Positions 8,208 through 19,728 are shown, counted from the stretch's first letter. The stretch is DNA of 64,000 nt from Oricola sp. (GCF_022763245.1 NZ_JALEGV010000041.1:419223-483222); one strand, 5' to 3'. Notes: a model not told the origin generated them from the sequence alone. Numbers and translations are program-made.

Positions 8208-9242
8208 TCAAACGCCGTCCGCAAGTTCGAGCGGCAGATCCACCGGCGGCAATTCGTTCTCGAAACGCGCCTCGCACCAGGCGACCAGTCGCTGGCGATA
8301 ATTTTCGCGCCAACCCATTTGAGGCGTGGAGCAGAACCAGCTTCGGCGCAGGTCCCAGCGGCGGCTCATGTCGGCGATCACATCCGGATGCGAATTCGTC
8401 ATCAGGCCGGCGGTCGGATAGACGGTGATTTCGCCGCCATGCAGCCGGCCGTCGATGACGAAGAAATCGACGCGCACATAGTCGCGGCCCCGCGCGAGCG
8501 TCCGCGCCGCGGCCAGCGCCTGCGGATAGCAGTCCGGCAGCCGGTAGTCGGGCGGCAGCCTGCGCTCGGGCCTAATCCGCGCCATAGAATTGCGCACGGC
8601 GAGCCGGCGCCCGTCTGCATCGAACAGCGCCGACTTGCTCGTCGGCGTGTTCTCCTCGCGATAGACGACCGTGAAATAGACCTCGCCGCCGATCATGTGG
8701 ATCTTGAGTTCGTCCAGCGCCCTCCGGTCGGGCGCAAGCATCCGCTCGGCATAGATCCGCCGGTCGACAGAGCGATAGGCCCATTCGCTGTTCTTCGTGC
8801 CGAAGGGCTTGGCCATCCATCGCCGCGCCTCGGCCTCGAAGGCAGCGCGGTCGGGCGCCTCGCCGGCGAACCAGTTGCGCCGACTGCCGGCGTTGCATTT
8901 CACCACGATGCCGGGGCCGAACAGGTCGTCGGGCAGGTCGCGCGGATCCGTCCCCGTCCACAGCGTCGGCGCGGTCGCGATCGGCGGGTCGAGCGCGGCG
9001 AAGATCGATTTGGTCTCCAGCTTGTCGCAGAACCGCGCGAAAGCCGGGTCGTGGTCGAACACCCGCCGCCAGAGCATCTTCTCGTGATACGTGGTCGGAA
9101 ACGCGATGTTCGGCAGGTAGCGCAGATGCTTGCGGAACGTGCGCACGGCGCGCGCATGCGCAACGTGGCCCCACAGATTGATCCAGCGCGACTGCGCGTC
9201 GAAAGGTGGCCGCCTGTCGGGCGGAAAGATAGGCGGTGGCAT
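8208..9242 (-). CDS. TupA-like ATP-grasp protein
   Basis: The ATG at 9242 (MPPPIFPP) has a GGGGGA ribosome binding site and yields 344 aa. The protein shows the TupA-like ATP-grasp pattern: an N-terminal HEKM-type segment (TTYHEKMLWRRVFDHD), VVKCNAGSRRNW in the nucleotide-binding region, YAERML, and VRVDFFVIDGRLHGGEITVYP, where the acidic residues coordinate metal-ATP. Relatives lie in polysaccharide or teichuronopeptide loci and ligate amino acids or other carboxylates to glycans. There is no glycan cluster here; it stands alone, divergent from gyrB. The reading frame stays open far upstream, antisense to gyrB, but that extension has no protein features. Confidence 0.8.
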   Translation of the reverse strand: MPPPIFPPDRRPPFDAQSRWINLWGHVAHARAVRTFRKHLRYLPNIAFPTTYHEKMLWRRVFDHDPAFARFCDKLETKSIFAALDPPIATAPTLWTGTDPRDLPDDLFGPGIVVKCNAGSRRNWFAGEAPDRAAFEAEARRWMAKPFGTKNSEWAYRSVDRRIYAERMLAPDRRALDELKIHMIGGEVYFTVVYREENTPTSKSALFDADGRRLAVRNSMARIRPERRLPPDYRLPDCYPQALAAARTLARGRDYVRVDFFVIDGRLHGGEITVYPTAGLMTNSHPDVIADMSRRWDLRRSWFCSTPQMGWRENYRQRLVAWCEARFENELPPVDLPLELADGV

Positions 9243-9315
9243 CGTGTCCCCCAAACGGATGCGCGGCGGACCATAGTCACGGCGGCCGCGATGTCCATGC
9301 CGGCCGCCGCGCGAT

Positions 9316-11878
<2,563 letters not shown>

Positions 11879-11879
<1 letters not shown>

Positions 11880-11903
11880 GGGCGAGGCCACTCGCCCCTT
11901 TCC
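11879..11903 (+). terminator. Rho-independent terminator of gyrB
   Basis: GGGGCGAG (11879-11886), GCCA loop, CTCGCCCC (11891-11898), then TTTCC. The 8-bp perfect GC-rich stem begins in the stop codon of gyrB. Confidence 0.8.
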
Positions 11904-11947
11904 TCGCTCTCGCGACTGCAGCGGGTCGGCCGTGACCTGTCATGCGC

Positions 11948-11968
11948 CACCCGCCAGTCCGGCGGGTG
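11948..11968. repeat. Inverted repeat between convergent genes
   Basis: CACCCGCC (11948-11955) and GGCGGGTG (11961-11968) form an 8-bp perfect stem with a 5-base loop, 14 bases beyond the 3' end of the convergent DUF4375-like gene. No T-run follows on either strand, so it may stabilise 3' ends or act as a weak bidirectional terminator. Confidence 0.5.
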
Positions 11969-11982
11969 ACAGATCTAGCGGC

Positions 11983-12951
11983 TTAACCGGCCTGGCCTTC
12001 GAGAAGGCGCCGGTGCGCCTCGATTTCCTCATGAGTGGCCCGTGCCGCAGGCGTGTCCGCGCCGACGGCGACGAGCACGGCGACTTCGCCGACGATGGCG
12101 AAATGGGGCGCGAGATCGCAGAAGACCATCCACCTCGAAGGCCCTTCGGGCGCGTCCGCTTGCCCCGCGTCAGGCCGCAGATCGACCATGGCGTTTTGGA
12201 ACCCGGCGATCCTTAAGAGAAGATCGAGCGCGACAGCGGTGCGAACGACCATGTCCGCGTCCGCGATCCCGCCCTTCTCGACCGCGCGGGCGATCTGCTC
12301 CGCCTTGGCGGTGGCGAAGCGGTTGCCCTTGTCCGTGACGGTTCCCAAGAGCTGTCGGATTGCAGCGTCATAGTCGGCGTCCTCGACCACGCGCAGGTTC
12401 GGCCATGCAGCGATCCACGCCGCCAATGTCGCGTCGAGCGGACCGGCTTTCCAGAGCGCCCGGAACCGGTCATCCAGCGCATCAAGCGCTGCGGCGCGGC
12501 CGCCCGCAAAACCGGTCTGGCGGGCGGCTTCATCGGGGTTTCCGGCAAGCCATGCGCGCAGATCCTCGATGATGGCCAGATTGCCGTCCGCACCGACCGC
12601 GCGCAGGCCCGCGGCGACATTCGACAGGCATTCGCTCAACTCGCCGCGACGGTTGGCGACGAACTGGCTGTGTCCGCCATTTTCCACTTGGCCGACATAG
12701 TCGAACACGCAATTGACCTGCAGGGCCTCAGGCGGGATGGCGTCCCAGCCGCGTCCGGCTCGTTCGGCCGCGTGTTCGGCGAAACGGGCGACCGCCTCGA
12801 CCAGATAGTATTCGCCATATGCATTCGGAACCGGCGCGGCGTCCGAACGGCGCACGATGACCGGCATCGACGAACCCCGCGGCGGCTCCTCACCCCTACC
12901 GGGCGGCGCGCTGCCGCCGGAATTCGATCTGCGTCCGAATGATGGAGGCAT
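11983..12951 (-). CDS. DMP19/DUF4375-like protein of unknown function
   Basis: A 322-aa protein starting at an ATG preceded by GGAG 8 bases upstream. A Gly/Ser/Pro-rich basic head (about 1-30) is followed by a helical region whose FDYVGQVENGGHSQFVANRRG stretch matches the DMP19/DUF4375 pattern (a Tyr-containing helix, then NGG-x-x-Q). DMP19 of Neisseria is a DNA mimic, but most family members are uncharacterised, so no role is claimed. The C-terminal third ends in an acidic-hydrophobic helical segment (APHFAIVGEVAVLVAVG). No signal peptide is visible. It stands alone between gyrB and an esterase gene. Confidence 0.7.
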   Translation of the reverse strand: MPPSFGRRSNSGGSAPPGRGEEPPRGSSMPVIVRRSDAAPVPNAYGEYYLVEAVARFAEHAAERAGRGWDAIPPEALQVNCVFDYVGQVENGGHSQFVANRRGELSECLSNVAAGLRAVGADGNLAIIEDLRAWLAGNPDEAARQTGFAGGRAAALDALDDRFRALWKAGPLDATLAAWIAAWPNLRVVEDADYDAAIRQLLGTVTDKGNRFATAKAEQIARAVEKGGIADADMVVRTAVALDLLLRIAGFQNAMVDLRPDAGQADAPEGPSRWMVFCDLAPHFAIVGEVAVLVAVGADTPAARATHEEIEAHRRLLEGQAG

Positions 12952-13072
12952 GCTGGCCACTCCGGGTTCTCGAGTGCCGGCAGTGTGAAGCGATCAGGCT
13001 ACGATTGGGTAAAGGGCGCAGGGGCTCGGGCCGGCGATACAGTGCGCACGCGCAGCCCGTCCTGGCCGAAAC

Positions 13073-13957
13073 CTAAAGCGCCGCCACGAAGCGCTCGATC
13101 ATCGGGCCGACCGTGTCGATCGGCGAGCCGATCAGCGGGGCGGGCGAGATGTGGTTGTGTCCGGGCAAATAGTGCAGGGCGGGCCAATGGCCCTTCGCCT
13201 CCATCCACGCCTCCACGATGAACGCTGCCTGGCGGTGGAAGCGCGGCGAATCCAGTTCAGACAACGTGAACATGATCGGCAAGTCGAGCCGGGCGAGCGC
13301 GAACAGCGCGCTGTGGTCTGCGAAGCGGGCCGGGTCGGTGCCGAAATAGGCGTCCTCGAAGGGGCCGTGCTCGTGCCGGACGAAATCATGGATGCCCGAC
13401 ATCAGCACCGCTCCGGCGACCGCCGGATCGACCGGGCCGACCTGTCCGGCGAGATACTGCCCCACGGCGACCGCGCCCGCCGACTGGCCGATCAGCACGA
13501 TGCGCGGCTTGGCGCCGAACAGCTCGGCCGTATTGCCGGAGAGGTGCCGGACAGCGTCGCGAATGTCCTCGCTCACTGCGGGCCATTGCGCCTCCGGCGC
13601 GAGCCGGTAGTTCATCGCCACGGCGGCGAAGCCGCATCGCGCCGCCCAGGCGCCGACATTGCCGAAGAAGGTCTGGCCCTCGCCGCCCTTGTCGCCGCTC
13701 GAAAAGCCGCCGCCATGCACATAGACGACCACCGTTTCGACCGCCGCCCCGGCCGGTCGGTAGACGTCGAGCCGGTGGCGCGGATGCACTCCATAGGCGA
13801 TGTCGTAGCGCGCTTCGGTCGTGTCGGTATCGAGCCGGACGGCGAGCGGCGTGACGAACGCATAGGTGCCGCGCACGAGGTCCGGCGTCAACTCGGTCCC
13901 GAGCGGGCGCAGCGGGGCGAGAGGGTCGCCAATCGGATCGGCGGGCGATGTCGGCAT
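13073..13957 (-). CDS. Alpha/beta hydrolase, HSL-type esterase
   Basis: A 294-aa alpha/beta-hydrolase. The oxyanion-hole motif HGGG is in VYVHGGGFSSGDKG, the nucleophilic serine is in IGQSAGA, and a C-terminal Asp (LSELD) and His (GHNHIS) complete the triad. This layout is that of the hormone-sensitive-lipase / carboxylesterase group, which cleaves short acyl or aryl esters in the cytosol. No signal peptide is seen. The gene ends 112 bases before the DUF4375-like gene and begins 22 bases after lepA, so it may be read through from lepA. The natural substrate is unknown; arylformamidase-like activity is also possible. Confidence 0.88.
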   Translation of the reverse strand: MPTSPADPIGDPLAPLRPLGTELTPDLVRGTYAFVTPLAVRLDTDTTEARYDIAYGVHPRHRLDVYRPAGAAVETVVVYVHGGGFSSGDKGGEGQTFFGNVGAWAARCGFAAVAMNYRLAPEAQWPAVSEDIRDAVRHLSGNTAELFGAKPRIVLIGQSAGAVAVGQYLAGQVGPVDPAVAGAVLMSGIHDFVRHEHGPFEDAYFGTDPARFADHSALFALARLDLPIMFTLSELDSPRFHRQAAFIVEAWMEAKGHWPALHYLPGHNHISPAPLIGSPIDTVGPMIERFVAAL

Positions 13958-13979
13958 CGGCTTCGCTTCCGGGGTTGGC

Positions 13980-15788
13980 CTAGCTCTCGACCTTCAGGAC
14001 CTGGATGAAGGCCTCCTGCGGGATCTCCACCTTGCCGAACTGGCGCATGCGCTTCTTGCCTTCCTTCTGCTTTTCCAGAAGTTTGCGCTTGCGGGTCACG
14101 TCGCCGCCATAGCACTTCGCGGTCACGTCCTTGCGCATGGCGGAGATCGTCTCGCGCGCGATCACCTTGCCGCCGATGGCCGCCTGGATCGGGATCTTGA
14201 ACATGTGGCGCGGGATCAGGTCTTTCAGCTTCTCGCACATCACGCGGCCGCGTTTTTCCGCCGCGGTGCGGTGCACGAGCATCGACAAGGCGTCCACCGG
14301 CTCCTCGTTGACCAGGATCGACATGCGCACCAGGTCGCCCTCGCGATAGCCTTCCAGCGTGTAGTCGAAGGAGGCGTAGCCCTTGGAGATGGATTTCAGT
14401 CGGTCGTAGAAATCGAACACCACCTCGTTCAGTGGCAACTCGTAAGTCACCATGGCACGGGAGCCGACATAGGAGAGGTCGGTCTGGATGCCGCGCCGCT
14501 CCTGGCACAATTTCAGGATCGCGCCGAGATAGTCGTCCGGCGTCAGGATCGTCGCCTTGATCCACGGTTCCTCGATGGAGGCGATCTTCACCACGTCCGG
14601 CATGTCCGCCGGATTGTGCAGTTCGGTCGTCGTGCCGTCGGTCATGTTCATGCGATAGACGACCGAAGGCGCGGTGGCGATCAGGTCCAGGTCGAATTCG
14701 CGGCTCAGGCGCTCCTGGATGATCTCCAGGTGAAGCAGGCCGAGAAAGCCGCAGCGGAAGCCGAAGCCGAGCGCCGCGCTGGTCTCCATTTCATAGGAGA
14801 AGGAGGCGTCGTTGAGGCGCAGCTTGCCGATGGCCGAGCGCAGATCCTCGAAATCGGCGGCGTCCACCGGGAAAAGGCCGCAGAACACCACCGGCTGCGC
14901 CGGCTTGAAGCCCGGCAGGGCCTGCTCGCAGGGGCGCTTGTCCTCGGTGATCGTGTCGCCGACGCGGGTGTCGGCCACTTCCTTGATCGAGGCGGTGATG
15001 ACGCCGATCTCGCCCGGGCCGAGTTCCGGCACCACGACGAGCTTCGGCGTCAGCACGCCGACGCGGTCGACCGGATATTTCGCGCCGGTGCCCATCATGC
15101 GGATGGACTGGCCCTTTCTCAGCGTCCCGTCGATCACGCGCACCAGCACGATCACGCCGAGATAGGCGTCGTACCAGGAATCGACGAGCATCGCCTTCAG
15201 GGGCGCGGTCTCGTCGCCCTGCTTGGGCGCCGGCAGCTTGTTGACGATCGCTTCCAGCACGGCGTCCACGCCGAGGCCCGTCTTGGCCGAGATCAGAAGC
15301 GCGTCGGAGGCGTCGAGACCGATCACCTCCTCGATCTGCTCCTTCACGCGTTCCGGCTCGGCGGCCGGCAGGTCGGCCTTGTTGAGAACGGTGACGAGCT
15401 CGTGGTCGGCGTCGATCGCCTGGTAGACATTCGCCAGCGTCTGCGCCTCGACGCCTTGCGAGGCGTCGACGACCAGCAGCGAGCCCTCGCAGGCGCGCAG
15501 GGACCGCGAGACCTCGTAGGCGAAGTCGACATGGCCGGGCGTGTCGATCAGGTTCAGCACGTAATGCTGGCCGTCCTTGGCGTCATACTCGAGCCGGACC
15601 GTGTTGGCCTTGATGGTGATGCCGCGCTCGCGCTCGATGTCCATGGAATCGAGCACCTGCTCCTTCATCTCGCGCTCTTCCAGCGATCCGGTCATCTGGA
15701 TCAGCCGGTCGGCGAGCGTCGACTTGCCGTGGTCGATATGCGCGACGATGGAGAAATTGCGGATGTTTGAGAGGGGTGTATCGGTCAT
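13980..15788 (-). CDS. lepA: Elongation factor 4 (LepA), ribosomal back-translocase GTPase
   Basis: The start at 15788 ([20 protein letters not shown]) gives 602 aa, the expected size. GTPase motifs are complete: G1 [10 protein letters not shown]2 ERGITIKA, G3 DTPGHVDF and G4 NKAD. The EF-G-like domains II, III and V and the LepA-specific C-terminal domain ([17 protein letters not shown]) follow. LepA binds ribosomes, is linked to initiation and assembly and to growth under high salt or low pH. The gene is followed after 22 bases by the esterase gene. Confidence 0.98.
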   Translation of the reverse strand: MTDTPLSNIRNFSIVAHIDHGKSTLADRLIQMTGSLEEREMKEQVLDSMDIERERGITIKANTVRLEYDAKDGQHYVLNLIDTPGHVDFAYEVSRSLRACEGSLLVVDASQGVEAQTLANVYQAIDADHELVTVLNKADLPAAEPERVKEQIEEVIGLDASDALLISAKTGLGVDAVLEAIVNKLPAPKQGDETAPLKAMLVDSWYDAYLGVIVLVRVIDGTLRKGQSIRMMGTGAKYPVDRVGVLTPKLVVVPELGPGEIGVITASIKEVADTRVGDTITEDKRPCEQALPGFKPAQPVVFCGLFPVDAADFEDLRSAIGKLRLNDASFSYEMETSAALGFGFRCGFLGLLHLEIIQERLSREFDLDLIATAPSVVYRMNMTDGTTTELHNPADMPDVVKIASIEEPWIKATILTPDDYLGAILKLCQERRGIQTDLSYVGSRAMVTYELPLNEVVFDFYDRLKSISKGYASFDYTLEGYREGDLVRMSILVNEEPVDALSMLVHRTAAEKRGRVMCEKLKDLIPRHMFKIPIQAAIGGKVIARETISAMRKDVTAKCYGGDVTRKRKLLEKQKEGKKRMRQFGKVEIPQEAFIQVLKVES

Positions 15789-15835
15789 TGCGCCCATATA
15801 GGCGCAAAGCGGCACGGCGGAAAGCGCGATTTTGG

Positions 15836-16750
15836 TCAGGCGCAGTCGCGGTCGACCAGCTCGTCGTAGAGTGCACGCAGCCTTTTCGTCATCGGGCCGT
15901 CGGTCTCAGGGAACGGCTTGCCGTCGAGCGACGCAACCGGCGTCAGCCCGCCGAACGTGCCCGTGAGGAAGGCTTCCTGCGCGGCATGGACATCGACCAG
16001 CGAAAAATTACGCTCGAAGACCGGGATATCGTTGGCGCGGCAGGCGTCGGCGACCTTCTGCCGGGTGATGCCGTTCATGCAGTAGTCGCCGGTCGAGGTC
16101 CACACCTCGCCCTTGCGGACCATGAAGAAATTGCAGGCGTTAGTGGTGTTCACGAAGCCATGCGGGTCGAGCATCAGCCCTTCATCGGCGCCGGCCTCTT
16201 CCGCCTGCAGGCAGGCGATAACGCAGTTGAGCTTGGAGTGGGAGTTGTATTTGGGGTCCTGGCTCATCGGCAGGCCGCGCACCTGCGGCACTGTGGCGAG
16301 CGTCACGCCCCTTCGCACCGCCGGGGCGGGGGCGGAATGTTCCATGATGATGACCACGGTCGGTCCGGAGCGCGACAGCGAAGGATGCTGGAAGGGCCGG
16401 ATCTTCGGCCCGCGCGTCACCATCAGCCGGGCGTGGACACGGTCCGTCATCGCGTTTGCTTCTGCGGTCGCATTCAGCGCGGCCAGCAATCCGGCGCGGT
16501 CCATGCCGATATCGAGCGACACCGCCTTGCAGGCGGAAAGCAGACGGTCCATGTGGTCGTCGAAGAAGACCCACCGGCCCTTGTGCAGGCGCAAGCCCTC
16601 CCACATGCCGTCGCCGAGCAGGAAGCCGGAATCATAGACCGACACGGTCGCCTCCGCGCGCGGCTTCAACTCGCCATTGACCCAGATCAGGATGGCGTCG
16701 TTGCGCGCATCGTGCTCGGCGTCATGTGTGGTCGTGCGGTCCTTGTGCAT
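15836..16750 (-). CDS. Class IV PLP aminotransferase (D-alanine/branched-chain type)
   Basis: The ATG at 16750 has GGGAG six bases upstream and gives 304 aa; longer in-frame starts have no ribosome binding site. The fold-type IV features are visible: [17 protein letters not shown] near the N-terminus, the PLP lysine in YNSHSKLN, the conserved Glu in [10 protein letters not shown], and a glycine-rich phosphate loop ([11 protein letters not shown]). The family includes D-amino-acid, branched-chain and aminodeoxychorismate enzymes; the residues do not settle which. It is divergent from ynfA and a sulfotransferase-like gene; related aminotransferase and sulfotransferase-like domains occur together elsewhere, so a link is plausible. 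Confidence 0.88.
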   Translation of the reverse strand: MHKDRTTTHDAEHDARNDAILIWVNGELKPRAEATVSVYDSGFLLGDGMWEGLRLHKGRWVFFDDHMDRLLSACKAVSLDIGMDRAGLLAALNATAEANAMTDRVHARLMVTRGPKIRPFQHPSLSRSGPTVVIIMEHSAPAPAVRRGVTLATVPQVRGLPMSQDPKYNSHSKLNCVIACLQAEEAGADEGLMLDPHGFVNTTNACNFFMVRKGEVWTSTGDYCMNGITRQKVADACRANDIPVFERNFSLVDVHAAQEAFLTGTFGGLTPVASLDGKPFPETDGPMTKRLRALYDELVDRDCA

Positions 16751-16839
16751 CGCGGGCTCCCATGCATGCTGGCGCAATAGCAACGCACGCGCCGCAAAGG
16801 TCAACCGGAACCGGCCGCGCCTTCGCCCAAAGAGGGACC

Positions 16840-17169
16840 ATGCCCACTGTCGCCGCCTATCTCGGGGCCGCCCTGGCCGAAATCGCCGGATGCTACGCCG
16901 TCTGGGCCGTCGTCCGGCTCGACCGGTCCGCATGGTGGCTGCTGCCGGCGCTTGCCTCGCTGGCGCTCTTTGCCTGGCTGCTCACGCAGGTCGGGAGCCC
17001 GGCCGCCGGCCGCGCCTTCGCGGCCTATGGCGGGGTCTACATCGCCGCGTCGATCGGCTGGCTCTGGTTTGTCGAAGGTGCGCGGCCGGACCGCTGGGAC
17101 GTCATAGGCGCTGCCATCTGCATTCTCGGGGCGGTCGTCATCCTCGCCGGCCCGCGGTCCGCCGCCTGA
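16840..17169 (+). CDS. YnfA/UPF0060-family small membrane protein
   Basis: A 109-aa protein with four predicted transmembrane helices, starting at an ATG with AGAGGG upstream. The signature [13 protein letters not shown] at the first helix, [20 protein letters not shown] in the middle and the [17 protein letters not shown] ending match the YnfA family. It resembles small multidrug-resistance transporters and may move cations or drugs across the inner membrane, but the substrate is not established. It is followed 30 bases later by the sulfotransferase-like gene and lies divergent from the aminotransferase. Confidence 0.92.
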   Translation: MPTVAAYLGAALAEIAGCYAVWAVVRLDRSAWWLLPALASLALFAWLLTQVGSPAAGRAFAAYGGVYIAASIGWLWFVEGARPDRWDVIGAAICILGAVVILAGPRSAA

Positions 17170-17199
17170 AGCCCATACTGACACCGGGAGATGACAACG

Positions 17200-17937
17200 A
17201 TGCCGGACACGAAAATCATCGCCATGTGGTCGGGGCCGCGCAATCTGTCGACGGCAATGATGCGCGCCTTCGGCAATCGGGCCGACTGTATCGCCATGGA
17301 CGAGCCTTTCTACGGCGCCTATCTCGCCGCTTCGGGCGCCGACCATCCGATGCGCGACGAGGTGATGGCGTCGATGCAGTGCGATCCTCAGAACGTGGCG
17401 ACACAGTGCCGCGGGCCCTTCGCCACGCCGCTTTGCTACCAGAAGCACATGCCCCACCACATGCTAGAGGGCTTTCCGCTCGACTGGGCCGCCAGCGCGA
17501 CGAATGTGTTTCTCATCCGCCATCCGCGCCGCGTCCTCGCAAGCTACGCGAAGAAGAAGGAGAGCGTGTCGGAAGCCGATATCGGCTACCGCCGCATGCT
17601 GGAGATCGACCGGCATGTCAGCGAACTGACCGGCAGGCCGCCGGTGGTCGTCGCGTCGGAGGACATCCTCGTCGACCCCGAAGGCGTGCTGACAGCGCTG
17701 TGTGCGGCGATCGGCATTCCCTTCGATCCGGCGATGCTCGCCTGGGATAAGGGGCCGCGCCCGGAGGACGGCGTCTGGGGCCGGCACTGGTACGACGCGA
17801 TCTGGCAATCGACGGGCTTTTCGAAACCCGCGAGCATGGAGTTGCCGCCCGAGCTTCCCGAGCATCTCGCACGCGTCGAGGCGCAGGCGCTGCCCGCCTG
17901 GGAGGCCATGGCGGCGCGGTCGGTTTCACCCGCCTGA
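17200..17937 (+). CDS. Sulfotransferase-like P-loop protein (aminotransferase-associated)
   Basis: The ATG at 17200 has GGGAG 9 bases upstream, better than the ATG at 17191, and gives 245 aa. The N-terminal MWSGPRNLSTAMMRAF is a 5'-phosphosulfate-type P-loop, followed by DEPFYGAYLA and FLIRHPRRVLASYAKK, the arginine/serine segment that binds the 3'-phosphate of PAPS in sulfotransferases. This subgroup is often annotated as a branched-chain aminotransferase partner because it is found next to, or fused with, class IV aminotransferases. Here the aminotransferase gene lies just upstream on the other strand. Whether it transfers sulfate is unknown. Confidence 0.78.
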   Translation: MPDTKIIAMWSGPRNLSTAMMRAFGNRADCIAMDEPFYGAYLAASGADHPMRDEVMASMQCDPQNVATQCRGPFATPLCYQKHMPHHMLEGFPLDWAASATNVFLIRHPRRVLASYAKKKESVSEADIGYRRMLEIDRHVSELTGRPPVVVASEDILVDPEGVLTALCAAIGIPFDPAMLAWDKGPRPEDGVWGRHWYDAIWQSTGFSKPASMELPPELPEHLARVEAQALPAWEAMAARSVSPA

Positions 17938-18017
17938 ACACCCCCGAGGCACTGTCCTGGCCACCTCTAGAACCTGAGCCGGCCGTGGCCGCGTGCGATG
18001 AAGATTCGGCTTGAAAC

Positions 18018-18047
18018 ATGAGCATGCTTATAATATATGAGGCTCAT
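18018..18047 (+). promoter_or_regulatory. MarR promoter with inverted repeat over start codon
   Basis: TATAAT (18029-18034) is a perfect -10 box. ATGAGC (18018-18023) and GCTCAT (18042-18047) form an inverted repeat around it, the second arm overlapping the proposed start codon at 18046. Transcription would begin near 18041, leaving almost no 5' leader. The -35 region is weak (TTCGGC at 18005-18010). Confidence 0.55.
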
Positions 18048-18522
18048 GACCTCCGATCCACGAACCAGTCTCGGCTTCATGCTGCACGATGCGACGCGCC
18101 TGCTGCGCAAGCATTTCGAGGCGCGCGGCTCCGAATACGGGCTCTCCTCGGCGCAGTGGCGCATGCTCGTTCTGCTGGTCAAGGAAGAGGGTGCCGCTCA
18201 GGCGCGGCTGGCCGAACTGCTCGAGATCGAGCCGATCAGCGTCTCGCGGCTTCTCGACCGGATGGAAGAGGGCGGTTGGGTGGAGCGCCGGCCCGACGCC
18301 AACGACCGCCGGGTGCGCATGGCGTTTCCAACCGACAAGGCGCGGGTGGTGTTCGGCAAGGTCAAGGAGATGGCCGCGGAAGTCTACGAGACGGCTCTGG
18401 CCGGCCTCTCGGACGAGGAGCGGTTGGTCCTGATGAAGGGATTGAAGACGATTTGCGACAACCTGTCCGACGGTGAATGCACCGTCGGCGGCGCCGCGAC
18501 GAAGATGGGAACTGCCAAATGA
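18046..18522 (+). CDS. MarR-family regulator of EmrAB
   Basis: A winged-helix MarR protein of 158 aa from the ATG at 18046; an ATG at 18037 is in frame but would precede the predicted transcription start. The DNA-binding region runs through about residues 35-100: LSSAQWRMLVLL, LAELLEIEPISVSRLLDRME and the wing VERRPDANDRRVRM. The family represses drug-export genes and is released by phenolic ligands. The stop overlaps the emrA-like start (ATGA), so regulator and pump are one operon, and an inverted repeat over the promoter suggests autorepression. Confidence 0.93.
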   Translation: MTSDPRTSLGFMLHDATRLLRKHFEARGSEYGLSSAQWRMLVLLVKEEGAAQARLAELLEIEPISVSRLLDRMEEGGWVERRPDANDRRVRMAFPTDKARVVFGKVKEMAAEVYETALAGLSDEERLVLMKGLKTICDNLSDGECTVGGAATKMGTAK

Positions 18523-19655
18523 ACGCGATGACGAAAACGGAAGAAAAATCCGCTGAACCGACGGGCGACGTCTGGGAACGCCAGGAAGCCGAGACGAAGA
18601 GCAAGCGCAAGCCGCTGCGCACGATCCTGATGCTGGCCCTGCCCGCGGCGCTGCTGGCTGGCGGCAGCTATGTCTGGGTGACCGGCGGCCGCTATCAGGA
18701 AACTGAGAACGCCTATCTGCAGCAGGCCAAGATGTCGATCGCGGCGCAGGCCTCCGGCCGCGTCATCGAGAGCCATGTCGTGGACAATGCCGCGGTTGCG
18801 GCGGGCGACGTGCTGTTCGTGATCGACCCTGAACCCTATCGCATCGCGCTGGACCAGGCCGAGGCCGCTTTGGCGGCCGCGCGGCTTAATGTCGGCCAGT
18901 TGCGCGCCGCCTACAGCCAGGCGGTCGCCGGCAAGCGCGCGGCCGAAAACGACGTCGCCTACTACCAGGGCGAGCTCGACCGCCAGAACACGCTCACCGG
19001 CAAGGGCATCGCGACGCGCGCTGCCCTCGACGAGACCAAGCGCAATCTCACCCAGGCCCGCGACACGCTCGCTTCCGCCAACGAGGCGGTGACCGGTGCT
19101 CTGGCCGCGTTGGGTGGAGATCCCGAGATCGAGACCGACCGCCATCCCTCCGTGCTGGCGGCCATCGCGACGCGTGACCAGGCGGCCTATTCGTTGAGCC
19201 GCACGACCGTGACGGCCCCTGCCGACGGCGTGATCTCGCAGGCGTCGTCCTTCCAGGTCGGCCAGTTGATCTCCTCCGGCACGGCGCTGTTCTCGCTGGT
19301 CGAAAACGGCGAGAGCTGGGTGGAGGCGAATTTCAAGGAAACGCAGATCACCCACATGAAGCCCGGCCAGGAAGCCGAGATCCGCTTCGACACCTTCCCC
19401 GGCCATTCGGTCCAGGCGCGTATCGAAAGCATCGGCGCCGGCACGGGGTCGGAATTCACGCTGATCCCGGCGCAGAACGCGACCGGCAACTGGGTCAAGG
19501 TCTCGCAGCGCATCCCCGTGCGCTTCAAGGTCGAAGGCGTCGATCCGCAGATGGCGCTGCGCACCGGCATGAGCGCGACTGTCGAGGTCGACACCGGCGT
19601 CTCGCGCGGCCTTCCTTCCATGTTCGGCACGACGGCGGCAAGAGCCGCCGAGTAA
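18519..19655 (+). CDS. EmrA/HlyD-family efflux adaptor
   Basis: A 378-aa adaptor whose ATG overlaps the MarR stop. A single N-terminal membrane anchor (LRTILMLALPAALLAGGSYVWV, about 30-50) precedes a lipoyl-like half (AQASGRVIESHVVDNAAVAAGDVLF), a long alanine-rich coiled-coil hairpin, the second half (TVTAPADGVISQAS) and a beta-barrel domain (WVEANFKETQITHMKPGQEAEIRFD), which is diagnostic for EmrA. It links the EmrB-like MFS pump, encoded 96 bases downstream, to an outer-membrane channel. A large hairpin occupies the gap between the two genes. Confidence 0.94.
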   Translation: MNAMTKTEEKSAEPTGDVWERQEAETKSKRKPLRTILMLALPAALLAGGSYVWVTGGRYQETENAYLQQAKMSIAAQASGRVIESHVVDNAAVAAGDVLFVIDPEPYRIALDQAEAALAAARLNVGQLRAAYSQAVAGKRAAENDVAYYQGELDRQNTLTGKGIATRAALDETKRNLTQARDTLASANEAVTGALAALGGDPEIETDRHPSVLAAIATRDQAAYSLSRTTVTAPADGVISQASSFQVGQLISSGTALFSLVENGESWVEANFKETQITHMKPGQEAEIRFDTFPGHSVQARIESIGAGTGSEFTLIPAQNATGNWVKVSQRIPVRFKVEGVDPQMALRTGMSATVEVDTGVSRGLPSMFGTTAARAAE

Positions 19656-19669
19656 GCGCCGCGCCAGTC

Positions 19670-19728
19670 AGGCCCGTCCACGTACTGACCTCCTCCGCAA
19701 CCCAAACCACGGAGTCGTGGGCGGGCCT
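19670..19728 (+). repeat. Large stem-loop between emrA-like and emrB-like genes
   Basis: AGGCCCGTCCACG (19670-19682) and CGTGGGCGGGCCT (19716-19728) pair over 13 positions (one G-U pair). Inside the loop, CTCCG (19693-19697) pairs with CGGAG (19710-19714). No T-run follows, so it is not a standard terminator; it could adjust the adaptor-to-pump ratio by mRNA processing, or be a palindromic repeat element. Confidence 0.65.

Noticed and set aside
13866-15770. 634-codon plus-strand open frame antisense to lepA
   Set aside because: Shadow of lepA; composition Asp/Gly/Arg/Leu-rich with no domain.
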